From IMG/VR virus record IMGVR_UViG_3300036785_000310, positions 1 to 20,723 of that record: a stretch of 20,723 nucleotides of DNA. One strand, 5' to 3'. Under the pieces are notes generated by a model. It made no database searches and was not told the DNA's origin. It saw only the letters and a list, made by a program, of their open reading frames with translations. Each line of letters starts with the position of its first letter. The stretch's first letter is position 1. This stretch comes from a virus. Positions 6,518-13,270 of this stretch are shown here, piece after piece. The position numbers and the translations under genes are program-made.

Positions 6518-8081
6518 AGCGGAGCAATCCCTGTGGGATTACTTCGAATCCGGGAAGACAGGCAATCCGTTAATTTGTCTGCCTACCGGCACCGGAAAGA
6601 GTCTGGTGATCGGATGGTTTACTCAACACGTGATGGAACGGTTTCCATCATCCCGCATTCTCGCTCTGACGCACGTGAAGGAATTAATCAAACAGAATTC
6701 ATCGAAGCTTGCCGAGATTTGGCCAACTGCACCATACGGAATTTACTCCGCTGGATTAAAACAAAAAGAACACCATTGGCCTATCATCTTTGGTGGAATC
6801 GCAACCGTAGTCAATAGTGTTGATGTGCTTGGGCGCTTCGATCTGATGCTGGTTGATGAAGCGCATTTGATGAGTGGCAAGGATGATTCGATGTACGGTG
6901 AAGTGGTCAAGCATTTGCGCGATCTGAATCCGTTTCTTAAAGTGATCGGATTTACAGCAACACCGTATCGCACTGGACAGGGAATGTTAACCCAATCCGG
7001 ATTGTTCACCGATATCGCGTATGACTGTACAACAATGCAGCAGTTCAACAAATTGATCGATGATGGTTATATGTGCATGTTGATTCCCAAGCGCACCAAC
7101 ATGCAATTTGATTTAAACAAGATTCCAATTCGCAACGGCGATTTTGCACTCAACGAATTGGAAGAGAGGGTTGATCATCACGACATCAATTTCATGGCTT
7201 GCCGCGAAGCGGTTCAATGCGGGTCGAATCGTAACTGTTGGCTGACATTCGCAAGCGGAATCAAACATGCGGAGCATATAGCGGAAATGTTGAATAATTT
7301 TGGAATACCATCAGCAACTGTGCATTCAAAGATGGATTCAAAGGTGCGTGATCAACGCATTGAAGATTTTCGCGCCGGGAAGCTTCGTTGCGCAGTGACC
7401 AACAACGTACTCACTACCGGATTTGATCATCCGCCAATTGATTTGATCCTGATGTTGCGTCCAACTCTTTCCACTGGTTTGTGGGTACAGATGCTGGGCC
7501 GGGGAACAAGGCCCAGTGTCGAAACAGCGAAACAGGATTGTTTGTGTTTGGACTTCGCCGGGAATACTCCGCGCTTGGGGCCAATTAATGACCCTGTGAT
7601 TCCGCGCAGGAAAGGAAGCAAAGGAACTCCGGGTGTTGCGCCGATTCGTATTTGCGACAATTGCGGAACCTACAATCACGCCAGTGCGGTTCGATGCTAC
7701 GTGTGCGGATTTGAATTTCCGCATCAGGTGAAGATCAACGCTACAGCCGGAACAGACGAATTAGTTAAAACTGATTATCCAATGGTGCAAGAATTTAGGG
7801 TAGATCGTGCGTTGTATAGCAAAATTACGAGCAATGGTTACAATATTCTTCGAATTAATTACGTGTGTGGGTTGCGTGAGTTTAGTGAAATTTGCTGTTT
7901 GGAACATCCGGGACGAGCAGGAGGTTTAGCAGTCCAATGGTGGAAGCAGCGTATGGGAAGTGAATTGGCACCGCCAAATGTTGATGAAGCATTGGTGTGG
8001 ACATCCGGATTGGCAGTACCCGCGAAAATCCTTGTAGATGTTAATCAGAAATATCCGCGCATTGTCAAAACGGAATTTTAA
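6489..8081 (+). CDS. Superfamily 2 DEAD/DEAH-box DNA helicase
   Basis: This 530-residue helicase has motif I PTGTGKS at 32-38, motif Ia LALTHVKELI around 58-67, motif II DEAH at 123-126, motif III FTATPYR at 155-161, motif V TTGFDHP at 309-315 and motif VI QMLGRGTRP at 334-342. A zinc ribbon follows (C389-x2-C392, C403-x2-C406). The C-terminal domain contains INYVCGLREFSE and an EHPGRAGGLAVQWWKQR block typical of phage members of this group. Most such proteins are likened to the SSL2/UvsW type and remodel branched DNA. In this operon it would act with the Sak4-like ATPase, the SSB and the polymerase. The start is set by the conserved RPYQREA opening, inside the preceding gene. Confidence 0.9.
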   Translation: MLTSRPYQREAEQSLWDYFESGKTGNPLICLPTGTGKSLVIGWFTQHVMERFPSSRILALTHVKELIKQNSSKLAEIWPTAPYGIYSAGLKQKEHHWPIIFGGIATVVNSVDVLGRFDLMLVDEAHLMSGKDDSMYGEVVKHLRDLNPFLKVIGFTATPYRTGQGMLTQSGLFTDIAYDCTTMQQFNKLIDDGYMCMLIPKRTNMQFDLNKIPIRNGDFALNELEERVDHHDINFMACREAVQCGSNRNCWLTFASGIKHAEHIAEMLNNFGIPSATVHSKMDSKVRDQRIEDFRAGKLRCAVTNNVLTTGFDHPPIDLILMLRPTLSTGLWVQMLGRGTRPSVETAKQDCLCLDFAGNTPRLGPINDPVIPRRKGSKGTPGVAPIRICDNCGTYNHASAVRCYVCGFEFPHQVKINATAGTDELVKTDYPMVQEFRVDRALYSKITSNGYNILRINYVCGLREFSEICCLEHPGRAGGLAVQWWKQRMGSELAPPNVDEALVWTSGLAVPAKILVDVNQKYPRIVKTEF

Positions 8082-8098
8082 ATAACAAGGAGACACAC

Positions 8099-8494
8099 AT
8101 GGATGTAAAAGAAACGATACGATTGCTTGAGCATATACGCGATCTGGCGCAACATCAGCTTGAAGTACAATCCAACATTTATCAGCTTTTGGAAGCTAAA
8201 AACGAAGCTGATACTGAAGATGAATCGGATATTGTGGAGAGAGTTGAAAAAGTTACTCGTAGAAAGTCTCCCAGTATGAATCGTATCGATTCCGGTAACA
8301 CAAAACCACCGGAATGGGTTTTACCTCACGGTCCAAAGTTGATGGCTACTAACACTCCAGCCGAAAGAGCGAAAGTTTATAAAGATATTGCTTTGGCTGA
8401 AGGAAAAACATTGAAATCTGTTCACATGGCTGCATGGCGTTACACCAACATGATTGAACGTCAACAAGCAAAACAGCGCCTACAAACTCAGTAA
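8099..8494 (+). CDS. Hypothetical early protein, coiled-coil N-terminus with basic helical C-terminus
   Basis: This 131-residue protein has an AAGGAG ribosome site at 8087-8092. The first 35 residues form a heptad-like helix (IRLLEHIRDLAQHQLEVQSN). An acidic then basic linker follows (DTEDESDIVERVEKVTRRK). The last 55 residues are helical (TPAERAKVYKDIALAEGK, TLKSVHMAAWRYTNMIER) and could form a small helix-turn-helix-like domain. It may oligomerise and bind nucleic acid, but the family is not recognised. It lies between the helicase and a hairpin, so it could end a transcription sub-unit. Confidence 0.6.
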   Translation: MDVKETIRLLEHIRDLAQHQLEVQSNIYQLLEAKNEADTEDESDIVERVEKVTRRKSPSMNRIDSGNTKPPEWVLPHGPKLMATNTPAERAKVYKDIALAEGKTLKSVHMAAWRYTNMIERQQAKQRLQTQ

Positions 8495-8509
8495 GACCGA
8501 TTTAATAAC

Positions 8510-8554
8510 GGGGATGGTGAACTACTGATGACCAGCATCCCCACCGCCATTTTT
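8510..8554 (+). terminator. Probable intrinsic terminator or attenuator in the early operon
   Basis: GGGGATG at 8510-8516 pairs with CATCCCC at 8536-8542, extended by GGT/ACC with a small bulge. Seven bases later comes a run of five T (8550-8554). This is the most terminator-like of the three intergenic hairpins in the operon and separates the replication genes from a run of small genes. A downstream promoter was not recognised, so partial read-through is likely. Confidence 0.5.
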
Positions 8555-8578
8555 AATTGATAAGCGAGGAGTCGATAA

Positions 8579-8848
8579 ATGCCGGATGAAAAAGCAAATT
8601 CAACCAATGTGCTTCTATCGCAAATCCTTTCTGTGTCGCAAGACACACAAAAGATCGTTGCCGCAATATCAAGTTCGACAAATGAACTTGTCAACACACA
8701 ACACGCTTCGCTAAAAATACAAAACGATTGCTTCGATCTGCTGCAACAATTAGTTGATTCGATCAGCGGCGAAACACATATCTTCACCGTGAAAGTCACA
8801 CAGATTGAAAAACTCATCAACCAACTAAGTGGGCAACTCAAGAAATAA
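8579..8848 (+). CDS. Small coiled-coil protein, paralogue of the 45-residue gene beside the fibre
   Basis: This 89-residue protein has a GAGGAG-like ribosome site (8566-8571). The N-terminus (DEKA, NSTN, LLSQILSVSQD) is shared with the minus-strand gene at 12965-13102. The remainder is amphipathic helix (TQKIVAAISSSTNELVN, LLQQLVDSIS, VTQIEKLINQLSGQLKK) suggesting a trimeric or dimeric coiled coil. No enzymatic motif is present. Coiled coils of this size occur in phage structural and regulatory proteins alike. The paralogue next to the tail fibre hints at a virion or fibre-related role despite the early-operon position. Confidence 0.6.
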   Translation: MPDEKANSTNVLLSQILSVSQDTQKIVAAISSSTNELVNTQHASLKIQNDCFDLLQQLVDSISGETHIFTVKVTQIEKLINQLSGQLKK

Positions 8849-8860
8849 GGAGATTACATT

Positions 8861-9196
8861 ATGGCTGTTCAACCCGGAATTGCTTCATCATTCGCAGCAG
8901 TCCTTGAAGACAACGGAAATGCGATTGATCTACCTTCAGGATCAAGTTTTGCTTGGTCTACAGACGATCCCACGGATCAAATTGCTGTATCGGACGATAC
9001 GCTAACTGCATCCATCACTGTTAGCAGTCCCCCGGCATCGGGACGCACTACTATCACAGTTATAGCCGATACCACCGCACCGGATGGATCGGACGTTTCC
9101 GGTAGCGTTACTACTGATATCGTTCCGGGAGTCACGCATACCTATACCGTTTCAGTAAGTCAAGTATCAACGACACGAAGAGTACCCAAACGGTGA
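8861..9196 (+). CDS. Small Ig-like domain protein
   Basis: This 111-residue protein begins at ATG 8861, with AAGGAG at 8848-8853. It is a single beta-sandwich-like domain rich in Thr, Ser, Asp and Val. It has FAWSTDDPTDQIAVSDD and ITVIADTTAPDGSDVSGS, resembling bacterial Ig-like (Big) domains in which a W-S-x-D strand is followed by T-I-T-V. The tail TRRVPKR is basic. There is no signal peptide. Ig-like domains are usual on capsids and tails, so a virion decoration protein is a reasonable guess. The location between a coiled-coil gene and a membrane peptide in the early operon is unusual. Confidence 0.6.
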   Translation: MAVQPGIASSFAAVLEDNGNAIDLPSGSSFAWSTDDPTDQIAVSDDTLTASITVSSPPASGRTTITVIADTTAPDGSDVSGSVTTDIVPGVTHTYTVSVSQVSTTRRVPKR

Positions 9197-9203
9197 CAAC
9201 TTT

Positions 9204-9231
9204 GTGGGAGAGTTTTAATCAACTCTCCCAC
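9204..9231 (+). terminator. Strong 11-bp stem hairpin after the Ig-like gene
   Basis: GTGGGAGAGTT (9204-9214) and AACTCTCCCAC (9221-9231) form a perfect 11-bp stem with the six-base loop TTAATC, starting eight bases after the stop codon. No T-run follows. Instead comes GCCTATAAGGAG, the ribosome site of the next gene. It may stabilise or separate mRNA segments rather than terminate transcription. Confidence 0.5.
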
Positions 9232-9251
9232 GCCTATAAGGAGACACTTCA

Positions 9252-9401
9252 ATGCTCACATTAATCCTTCTGGTATTCGCGTTCGTATGCTTCGCTCTTG
9301 CCGCATTCTGGAATCCCGCACCGCCAAGAGTAAATTTAATCGCCGCCGGACTCGCATTTTGGGTACTAAGTGAAATCATCGGGCACACAAATCTTCACTA
9401 A
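9252..9401 (+). CDS. 49-residue membrane protein with two hydrophobic segments
   Basis: ATG 9252 lies eight bases after an AAGGAGAC ribosome site at 9238-9245. The product has one hydrophobic segment at residues 1-19 (LTLILLVFAFVCFALAAFW). A short NPAPPR turn follows, then a second segment at 27-44 (VNLIAAGLAFWVLSEII). This suggests a hairpin in the inner membrane. Small membrane proteins in phage early regions may act in host takeover, superinfection exclusion or lysis. Nothing here decides between these. It is convincing as a gene because of its ribosome site and tight spacing to the next gene. Confidence 0.6.
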   Translation: MLTLILLVFAFVCFALAAFWNPAPPRVNLIAAGLAFWVLSEIIGHTNLH

Positions 9402-9411
9402 GGGACAACCA

Positions 9412-9633
9412 ATGACCGCGCAGAAAACAATTGCTGGTGATGAGTGCTATCAACGAGCGAAATCCAGAAATCAATTAACGTTCACTTTGATTGAGCAGGA
9501 TCGATCTTCTGTGCAGACAATTGCTTTCTGGATTTTGCAAAACATTCAAACTGCGCCTGAAGAAAAACTTTACGATGCCTTGGGTATTGCTATCCGGATG
9601 CGTGATTATTCAGCAGTAAAGGATGCGGATTGA
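9412..9633 (+). CDS. Small hypothetical early phage protein
   Basis: ATG 9412 with AAGGG at 9400-9404 is preferred over the GTG at 9370 that overlaps the previous gene. The 73-residue product reads as a compact soluble protein. It has GDECYQRAKSRNQLTFTLIEQDRSS, then a helical FWILQNIQ and EEKLYDALGIAIRMRDY. The overall pattern looks like a small family seen in phage replication regions, but I cannot name it. No catalytic residues are obvious. It is followed by the zinc-module gene, perhaps with an 11-base overlap if that gene uses an earlier start. Confidence 0.55.
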   Translation: MTAQKTIAGDECYQRAKSRNQLTFTLIEQDRSSVQTIAFWILQNIQTAPEEKLYDALGIAIRMRDYSAVKDAD

Positions 9634-9658
9634 GGATGAACCAAGCAAAAGGATGCTA

Positions 9659-9940
9659 ATGCCTAATGAATCCACAACCCGATTCAATCAGCACCTGCAT
9701 CCGCGCCTTGTTACTACCAATCCAGTTAACGGACGAGTAGTAATTCAGGTGCCTACAGAATTCGCCATGTGGATATCGCAACTGTTAAACACCATTGGTA
9801 AGCGAAGTGATTATTTCGCAACCTGCATAACATGCGAACACTGGGATGGTCACTGCAAGCTGTATAACGCCATGCCGCCGCCAGAGGTTATTGCGAACGG
9901 TTGCGAGTCTTACGAAGACAAGGATTATGTTCCGTTTTGA
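9659..9940 (+). CDS. Small zinc-module protein sharing its Cys motif with the Cas4-like nuclease
   Basis: Start 9659 is chosen for AAAAGG at 9647-9652. In-frame ATGs at 9653 and 9623 are alternatives, the last overlapping the preceding gene. In the 93-residue product, residues 1-50 are mixed with NGRVVIQVPTEFAMWI. Residues 56-82 form C56-x2-C59, C66 and C82, within CITCEHW, HCKLYNAMPPPEVIANGC and ESYE. The same arrangement, C-x2-C, W-x-C, then I/M-PP and NGC, ends the Cas4-like nuclease. A small zinc-binding fold is inferred, acting in DNA or protein contacts. The clamp-like gene starts four bases after the stop, so co-expression is certain. Confidence 0.6.
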   Translation: MPNESTTRFNQHLHPRLVTTNPVNGRVVIQVPTEFAMWISQLLNTIGKRSDYFATCITCEHWDGHCKLYNAMPPPEVIANGCESYEDKDYVPF

Positions 9941-9943
9941 GCC

Positions 9944-10966
9944 ATGCCGCGCAAAGCCAAAGAATCGCAACCGGAGCTATTCAATTCTCTTCTCTCCGCT
10001 CTCGAATTTGTTTCAGTAGTTCAGCCGAAACGCGCTAAGGTTCCGGCTTATACGCATTGCCGTTTGTTTGATAAACATCTTTCGGCTTGCGGTCCAGTTC
10101 TTTCAGCTTCCATAGATATTCAAGAAGATATTGAATGTTGCCCCCAAACACAGAAGTTTTTAAAAGCTCTTCAGCAGTGTCCGGAAAGTGTAAATCTGAC
10201 ATTGTTACCTTCCAAAGAATTATCAATTAAGTCTGGTAATTTTCACGCCATAGTTCCCTGCGTAGATCAGATGGACATCCCCGCCATATTCCCGGATACC
10301 AAACAGCAATTGAAAGTTGAATTGCCATTTCAGCAAGCAATAGAAAAGATCGGACAGATTGCTGATGAGTATTCTAAATTAATTCTCTATTCGAGTGTGG
10401 TTCTGCTTGACGGATCGGTGATTGCGACAAACGGCGACATCATTTTTGAAGCATGGCATGGGTGCAGTTCGCCTCATCCTGTCATCCTTCCCAAGCTGCT
10501 TGTCTCCGCGCTACGCAGAACGAAAGGTAAAGCGGTTTACTTGATCGGATGGAGCGCTGATAGCTTCACAACCTTCTATCCGGATGGATCATGGATTAAA
10601 ACCCATCTGCAAAGCGATCCCGCCATGCCTGATCTGAAAGGATTCCTTTCCCTTCCTGCACAATTCACCCCGGCCCCGCTGGGCTTGTGGGCAGCAGTGG
10701 AACGATTAGCACCGTTCTCCGGGGACGGAAGAATTTATTTCAGAGCGAACGGTGTTTCCACGGACAGGTATGAAACAGACGGCGCAATCAATTTGTGCGA
10801 AGGATTGCCGGATGGTATTTCATTTCCGATTGCCGCACTCAGAATCATTGCACCGTTTGCCGAAAAGCTTGCATTCAATGTCACTGAGCAGATGACATAC
10901 TTTCAAGGTGATAAAGTACGGGGAGCAATTACGCAACGCGAAGAGAAACGAAATGGTATTTTTTGA
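9944..10966 (+). CDS. Beta-clamp-like DNA polymerase processivity factor
   Basis: This 340-residue protein is placed directly before the DNA polymerase. The N-terminal half has LLSALEFVSVVQ, an HCRLFD strand, and SASIDIQEDIECCPQTQKFLKALQQCP. It then has LSIKSGNFHAIVPCV, a pattern seen in divergent phage DnaN-like sliding clamps, where it forms the first clamp domain. The rest is alternating strands without catalytic motifs, consistent with repeated clamp folds. It would encircle DNA and tether the family B polymerase encoded next, whose start lies 14 bases inside this gene. The assignment rests on pattern memory and context, and a structural comparison would settle it. Confidence 0.65.
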   Translation: MPRKAKESQPELFNSLLSALEFVSVVQPKRAKVPAYTHCRLFDKHLSACGPVLSASIDIQEDIECCPQTQKFLKALQQCPESVNLTLLPSKELSIKSGNFHAIVPCVDQMDIPAIFPDTKQQLKVELPFQQAIEKIGQIADEYSKLILYSSVVLLDGSVIATNGDIIFEAWHGCSSPHPVILPKLLVSALRRTKGKAVYLIGWSADSFTTFYPDGSWIKTHLQSDPAMPDLKGFLSLPAQFTPAPLGLWAAVERLAPFSGDGRIYFRANGVSTDRYETDGAINLCEGLPDGISFPIAALRIIAPFAEKLAFNVTEQMTYFQGDKVRGAITQREEKRNGIF

Positions 10967-12968
10967 TCAAAACTTTCTGACTCCGCAAACATCAGAATTC
11001 ATCCCCACACTTCCGCCACCAGATTTATTCTCGATCCCGGATAAGTTTGAAGTTACCTACACGATCCCATCGCGAACTGAATTAACGGATACGGAACTGA
11101 TTTCAATTAAATCCGACTCTGTGTTTGTGTTCGATTCGGAAAGCTTCATCAACTATTCGCTCATCGCATTCAAGCATGTGGATTCGGGAAAATATCTGAT
11201 CTTCGAATACCCTTTCAATGCTGGAAAACTGAAATGGGTCATGCAACACTTTCTTGTCATCGGATTCAATTCACGCACCTATGATCTGCCCATAATCAGT
11301 TTGGCACTAGCCGGATTCAACAGTCGCGATCTGAAAGAAATTTCCAATCAAATCATTTTCGGAAGACTGTTCCCGTATCAGGTTGAGCAGTCTTACAAAA
11401 TCAAAATCGTAAAGTGCAATCACATCGATCTAATTGAAGTGGCTCCGCTCGATGGTTCGCTGAAGTTGTATGCCGGAAGGCTGCACTGCAAACGAATGCA
11501 GGAATTGCCACTGCCAGCAGATACCGTTTTAACGAGCGAACAAAAAATTCAAATCAAAGATTATTGCCTGAACGATACCGACAACACGGAACTTCTCTTC
11601 AACCAACTCAAGCCGCAATTGGAATTGCGCTATTCCTTGTCCAATACATACAACGTTGATCTACGATCCAAATCGGATGCGCAAATCGCTGAAGCTGTCA
11701 TCAGCAATGAATTGGAACGCTTGACTGCCAGAAAGCCGGAACGAACATTATCGGTTCCGCGATACTTCTATTACATTCCGCCGCCTCCGCTCAAATTCAG
11801 TTCTCCAGTCTTTAACGAATTGGCTAGAACGATCCGCGACACACCATTTGAACTGGACGAAACCGGAAAGGTGAAACTTCCCGAAGCGATCAGCAAATAT
11901 GCGGTGAAGTTCGATGACAATACCTACAGGATTGGCATCGGGGGATTGCACAGTTCTGAAAAGCAATCAAGACTCACAAGCGAACGGGGCATCTTGCTTT
12001 TTGACCGGGATGTTGCAAGCTATTACCCATCGATCATTCTTAATTACGAATTGTTCCCGCGTCATTTGGGGAAGCCTTTTCTTCAGGTGTACCGCAGCAT
12101 AGTTGAAAAGCGATTGACAGCAAAGGATACCGCGGACAAAGTAACCAGTGACGCATTAAAAATCACCATTAACGGCACATTCGGCAAGCTGGGCAATCGT
12201 TACTCCATTCTTTATTCGCCCGAATTGCTGATTCAAGTCACCATCAGCGGTCAACTATTCTTGCTGCAATTGATTGATATGCTTTACACCTACGGAAGTG
12301 AAAACTACATTCGCGTGAAATCCGCCAACACAGACGGCCTTTTGATTTCATGCCCTGAATACGCAGTGCAGCTAATGCGCAAAATCATTTCGAAATGGGA
12401 AAAGGAAACGGGATTCAAAACAGAGGAAACCGCATATCAGGCTATCTATTCCAGAGATGTGAACAACTACATCGGAGTGAAGAAAGACAATTCCGGAATC
12501 AAGGTGAAAGGGGCATACAGCGAACGTGGATCAAGCGGCGATTCTCCGCTCTCGCGCAACCCTGAAGCATTCATCTGTGGTGATGCGATCAAGCAATACT
12601 TAGTTAATCAAACACCTATTGAAAAGACCATCCGCGAATGCAATGATATCCGACGCTTTGTGTTTGTTCGCAACGTGCGGGGAGGTGCGCAGAAAAGCGA
12701 CAAGTATCTTGGCAAAACAATTCGATGGTATTACTCAACTGAAATGCATGGAAACATTCGCTATGTTATCAGCGGCAACAAAGTTCCGAATACTGACGGA
12801 GCAATGCCATTAATGGAGCTATGTGAATCGATTCCTGATGATCTGGATTATCGTCGCTATGTTAACAATGCGGAATGTATCCTGTGGGATATAGGTGCGA
12901 TATCGAATAAACCGCTTGATTACAATGATAAGTTCACAAATAATTTCGCGAATTACTTTGAACGCTAG
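10953..12968 (+). CDS. Family B DNA polymerase with 3'-5' exonuclease, compact
   Basis: Start ATG 10953 follows an AGAG-rich site. GTG 10908 is an earlier alternative inside the clamp gene. The 671-residue enzyme has all three exonuclease motifs: D61-x-E63 (FDSES), N106 to D111 (FNSRTYD) and Y204-xxx-D208 (YCLND). Polymerase motif A is DVASYYPS at 353-360, and motif B is KITINGTFG at 403-411. Motif C is NTDG at 459-462, where the usual D-T-D-S has Asn at the first place but keeps the catalytic Asp 461. No thumb or TPR insertions of protein-primed polymerases were recognised. It replicates the phage genome, presumably with the upstream clamp and the divergent primase. Confidence 0.9.
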   Translation: MVFFDQNFLTPQTSEFIPTLPPPDLFSIPDKFEVTYTIPSRTELTDTELISIKSDSVFVFDSESFINYSLIAFKHVDSGKYLIFEYPFNAGKLKWVMQHFLVIGFNSRTYDLPIISLALAGFNSRDLKEISNQIIFGRLFPYQVEQSYKIKIVKCNHIDLIEVAPLDGSLKLYAGRLHCKRMQELPLPADTVLTSEQKIQIKDYCLNDTDNTELLFNQLKPQLELRYSLSNTYNVDLRSKSDAQIAEAVISNELERLTARKPERTLSVPRYFYYIPPPPLKFSSPVFNELARTIRDTPFELDETGKVKLPEAISKYAVKFDDNTYRIGIGGLHSSEKQSRLTSERGILLFDRDVASYYPSIILNYELFPRHLGKPFLQVYRSIVEKRLTAKDTADKVTSDALKITINGTFGKLGNRYSILYSPELLIQVTISGQLFLLQLIDMLYTYGSENYIRVKSANTDGLLISCPEYAVQLMRKIISKWEKETGFKTEETAYQAIYSRDVNNYIGVKKDNSGIKVKGAYSERGSSGDSPLSRNPEAFICGDAIKQYLVNQTPIEKTIRECNDIRRFVFVRNVRGGAQKSDKYLGKTIRWYYSTEMHGNIRYVISGNKVPNTDGAMPLMELCESIPDDLDYRRYVNNAECILWDIGAISNKPLDYNDKFTNNFANYFER

Positions 12969-13102
12969 TAGGAGCTTATGTGCACCGAGGATGAATCTGT
13001 CACCTTCCACTGCCAAGCCACGATTAGCGCGTCTTGCGAGACGGAGAGAATTTGTGCCAGCAGCGCGTTCGTTGAGTTCGGTGGTGCTTTTTCATCTGCC
13101 AT
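12965..13102 (-). CDS. 45-residue gene with N-terminus shared with the early coiled-coil gene, truncated
   Basis: Reading the minus strand, AAGGAG precedes an ATG at 13102. The first 24 codons (DEKA, NSTN, LLAQILSVSQD) match the gene at 8579, apart from two inserted prolines. Many codons differ only at the third base (Asn, Thr, Leu, Ile, Ser, Val), so the protein frame has been selected. After Gln-Asp the similarity stops and 21 unrelated residues lead to a TAG that shares the CTAG of the polymerase stop. It appears to be a truncated or recombined relative rather than a full coiled coil. Its third positions are more GC-rich than the early copy, suggesting a separate origin. Confidence 0.55.
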   Translation of the reverse strand: MADEKAPPNSTNALLAQILSVSQDALIVAWQWKVTDSSSVHISSY

Positions 13103-13262
13103 TTTTGCTCCTTAGAATGTACTTAGTGCTGTGCGCTTCCATGTATTCCTTGGCCGTGCAAACGTAGTGATAGTTTGCATCATCGGTGAACTGCCCGAAT
13201 CGGTTTTCACATGAATCGGGCGTTCGATAATTACCTACTGAACAGGGCCTGAAACTGTTCAT
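13092..13262 (-). CDS. 56-residue cysteine-containing protein coupled to the tail fibre gene
   Basis: On the minus strand this frame begins with an ATG overlapping the fibre stop as ATGA and runs 56 codons to a TGA. The product (NSFRPCSVGNYRTPDSCENR, FGQFTDDANYHYVCTAKEYM) is polar and has three cysteines at 7, 18 and 35. It ends basic (KYILRSKNGR). It has a balanced, protein-like composition, no Shine-Dalgarno, and depends on coupling. It could be a fibre-associated chaperone or attachment factor, which often follow fibre genes, but no family is recognised. The next small gene overlaps its last 11 bases. Confidence 0.5.
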   Translation of the reverse strand: MNSFRPCSVGNYRTPDSCENRFGQFTDDANYHYVCTAKEYMEAHSTKYILRSKNGR

Positions 13263-13270
13263 TGAACAGT
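13254..13270 (-). promoter_or_regulatory. Perfect palindrome over the fibre stop / small-gene start
   Basis: On the minus strand, ACTGTTC-AAT-GAACAGT is a 7-bp stem with a three-base loop that contains the ATGA stop/start overlap. A second CTGTTC copy downstream (plus-strand 13240-13245) could instead pair with the same GAACAG. Two exclusive hairpins are therefore possible. This suggests that translation of the small gene is opened only by ribosomes finishing the fibre gene. No T-run supports a terminator. Confidence 0.4.

Noticed and set aside
8488-8841. Minus-strand 117-residue ORF opposite the coiled-coil gene.
   Set aside because: It is Ser/Cys-rich shadow sequence, lacks a ribosome site, runs across a hairpin and lies within an operon of the opposite strand.
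9370-9411. GTG start at 9370 for the 73-residue gene.
   Set aside because: It lies inside the membrane-peptide gene without a good ribosome site, whereas ATG 9412 has AAGGG upstream.
12978-13115. Plus-strand ORF after the polymerase with a TAGGAG site (starts MCTEDESV, 45 residues).
   Set aside because: It is antisense to the minus-strand gene whose 24 codons match the gene at 8579 mostly through third-base changes. The antisense of the early gene shows a similar shadow, so selection is on the minus strand.
12895-13167. Plus-strand 90-residue ORF overlapping the polymerase end.
   Set aside because: It is out of frame with the polymerase, has no ribosome site, and covers the two minus-strand small genes.
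13191-13222. GCCCGA/TCGGGC inverted repeat as a bidirectional terminator between the convergent operons.
   Set aside because: The stem is only six pairs, has a long loop and no T-run, and lies inside the 56-codon reading frame.
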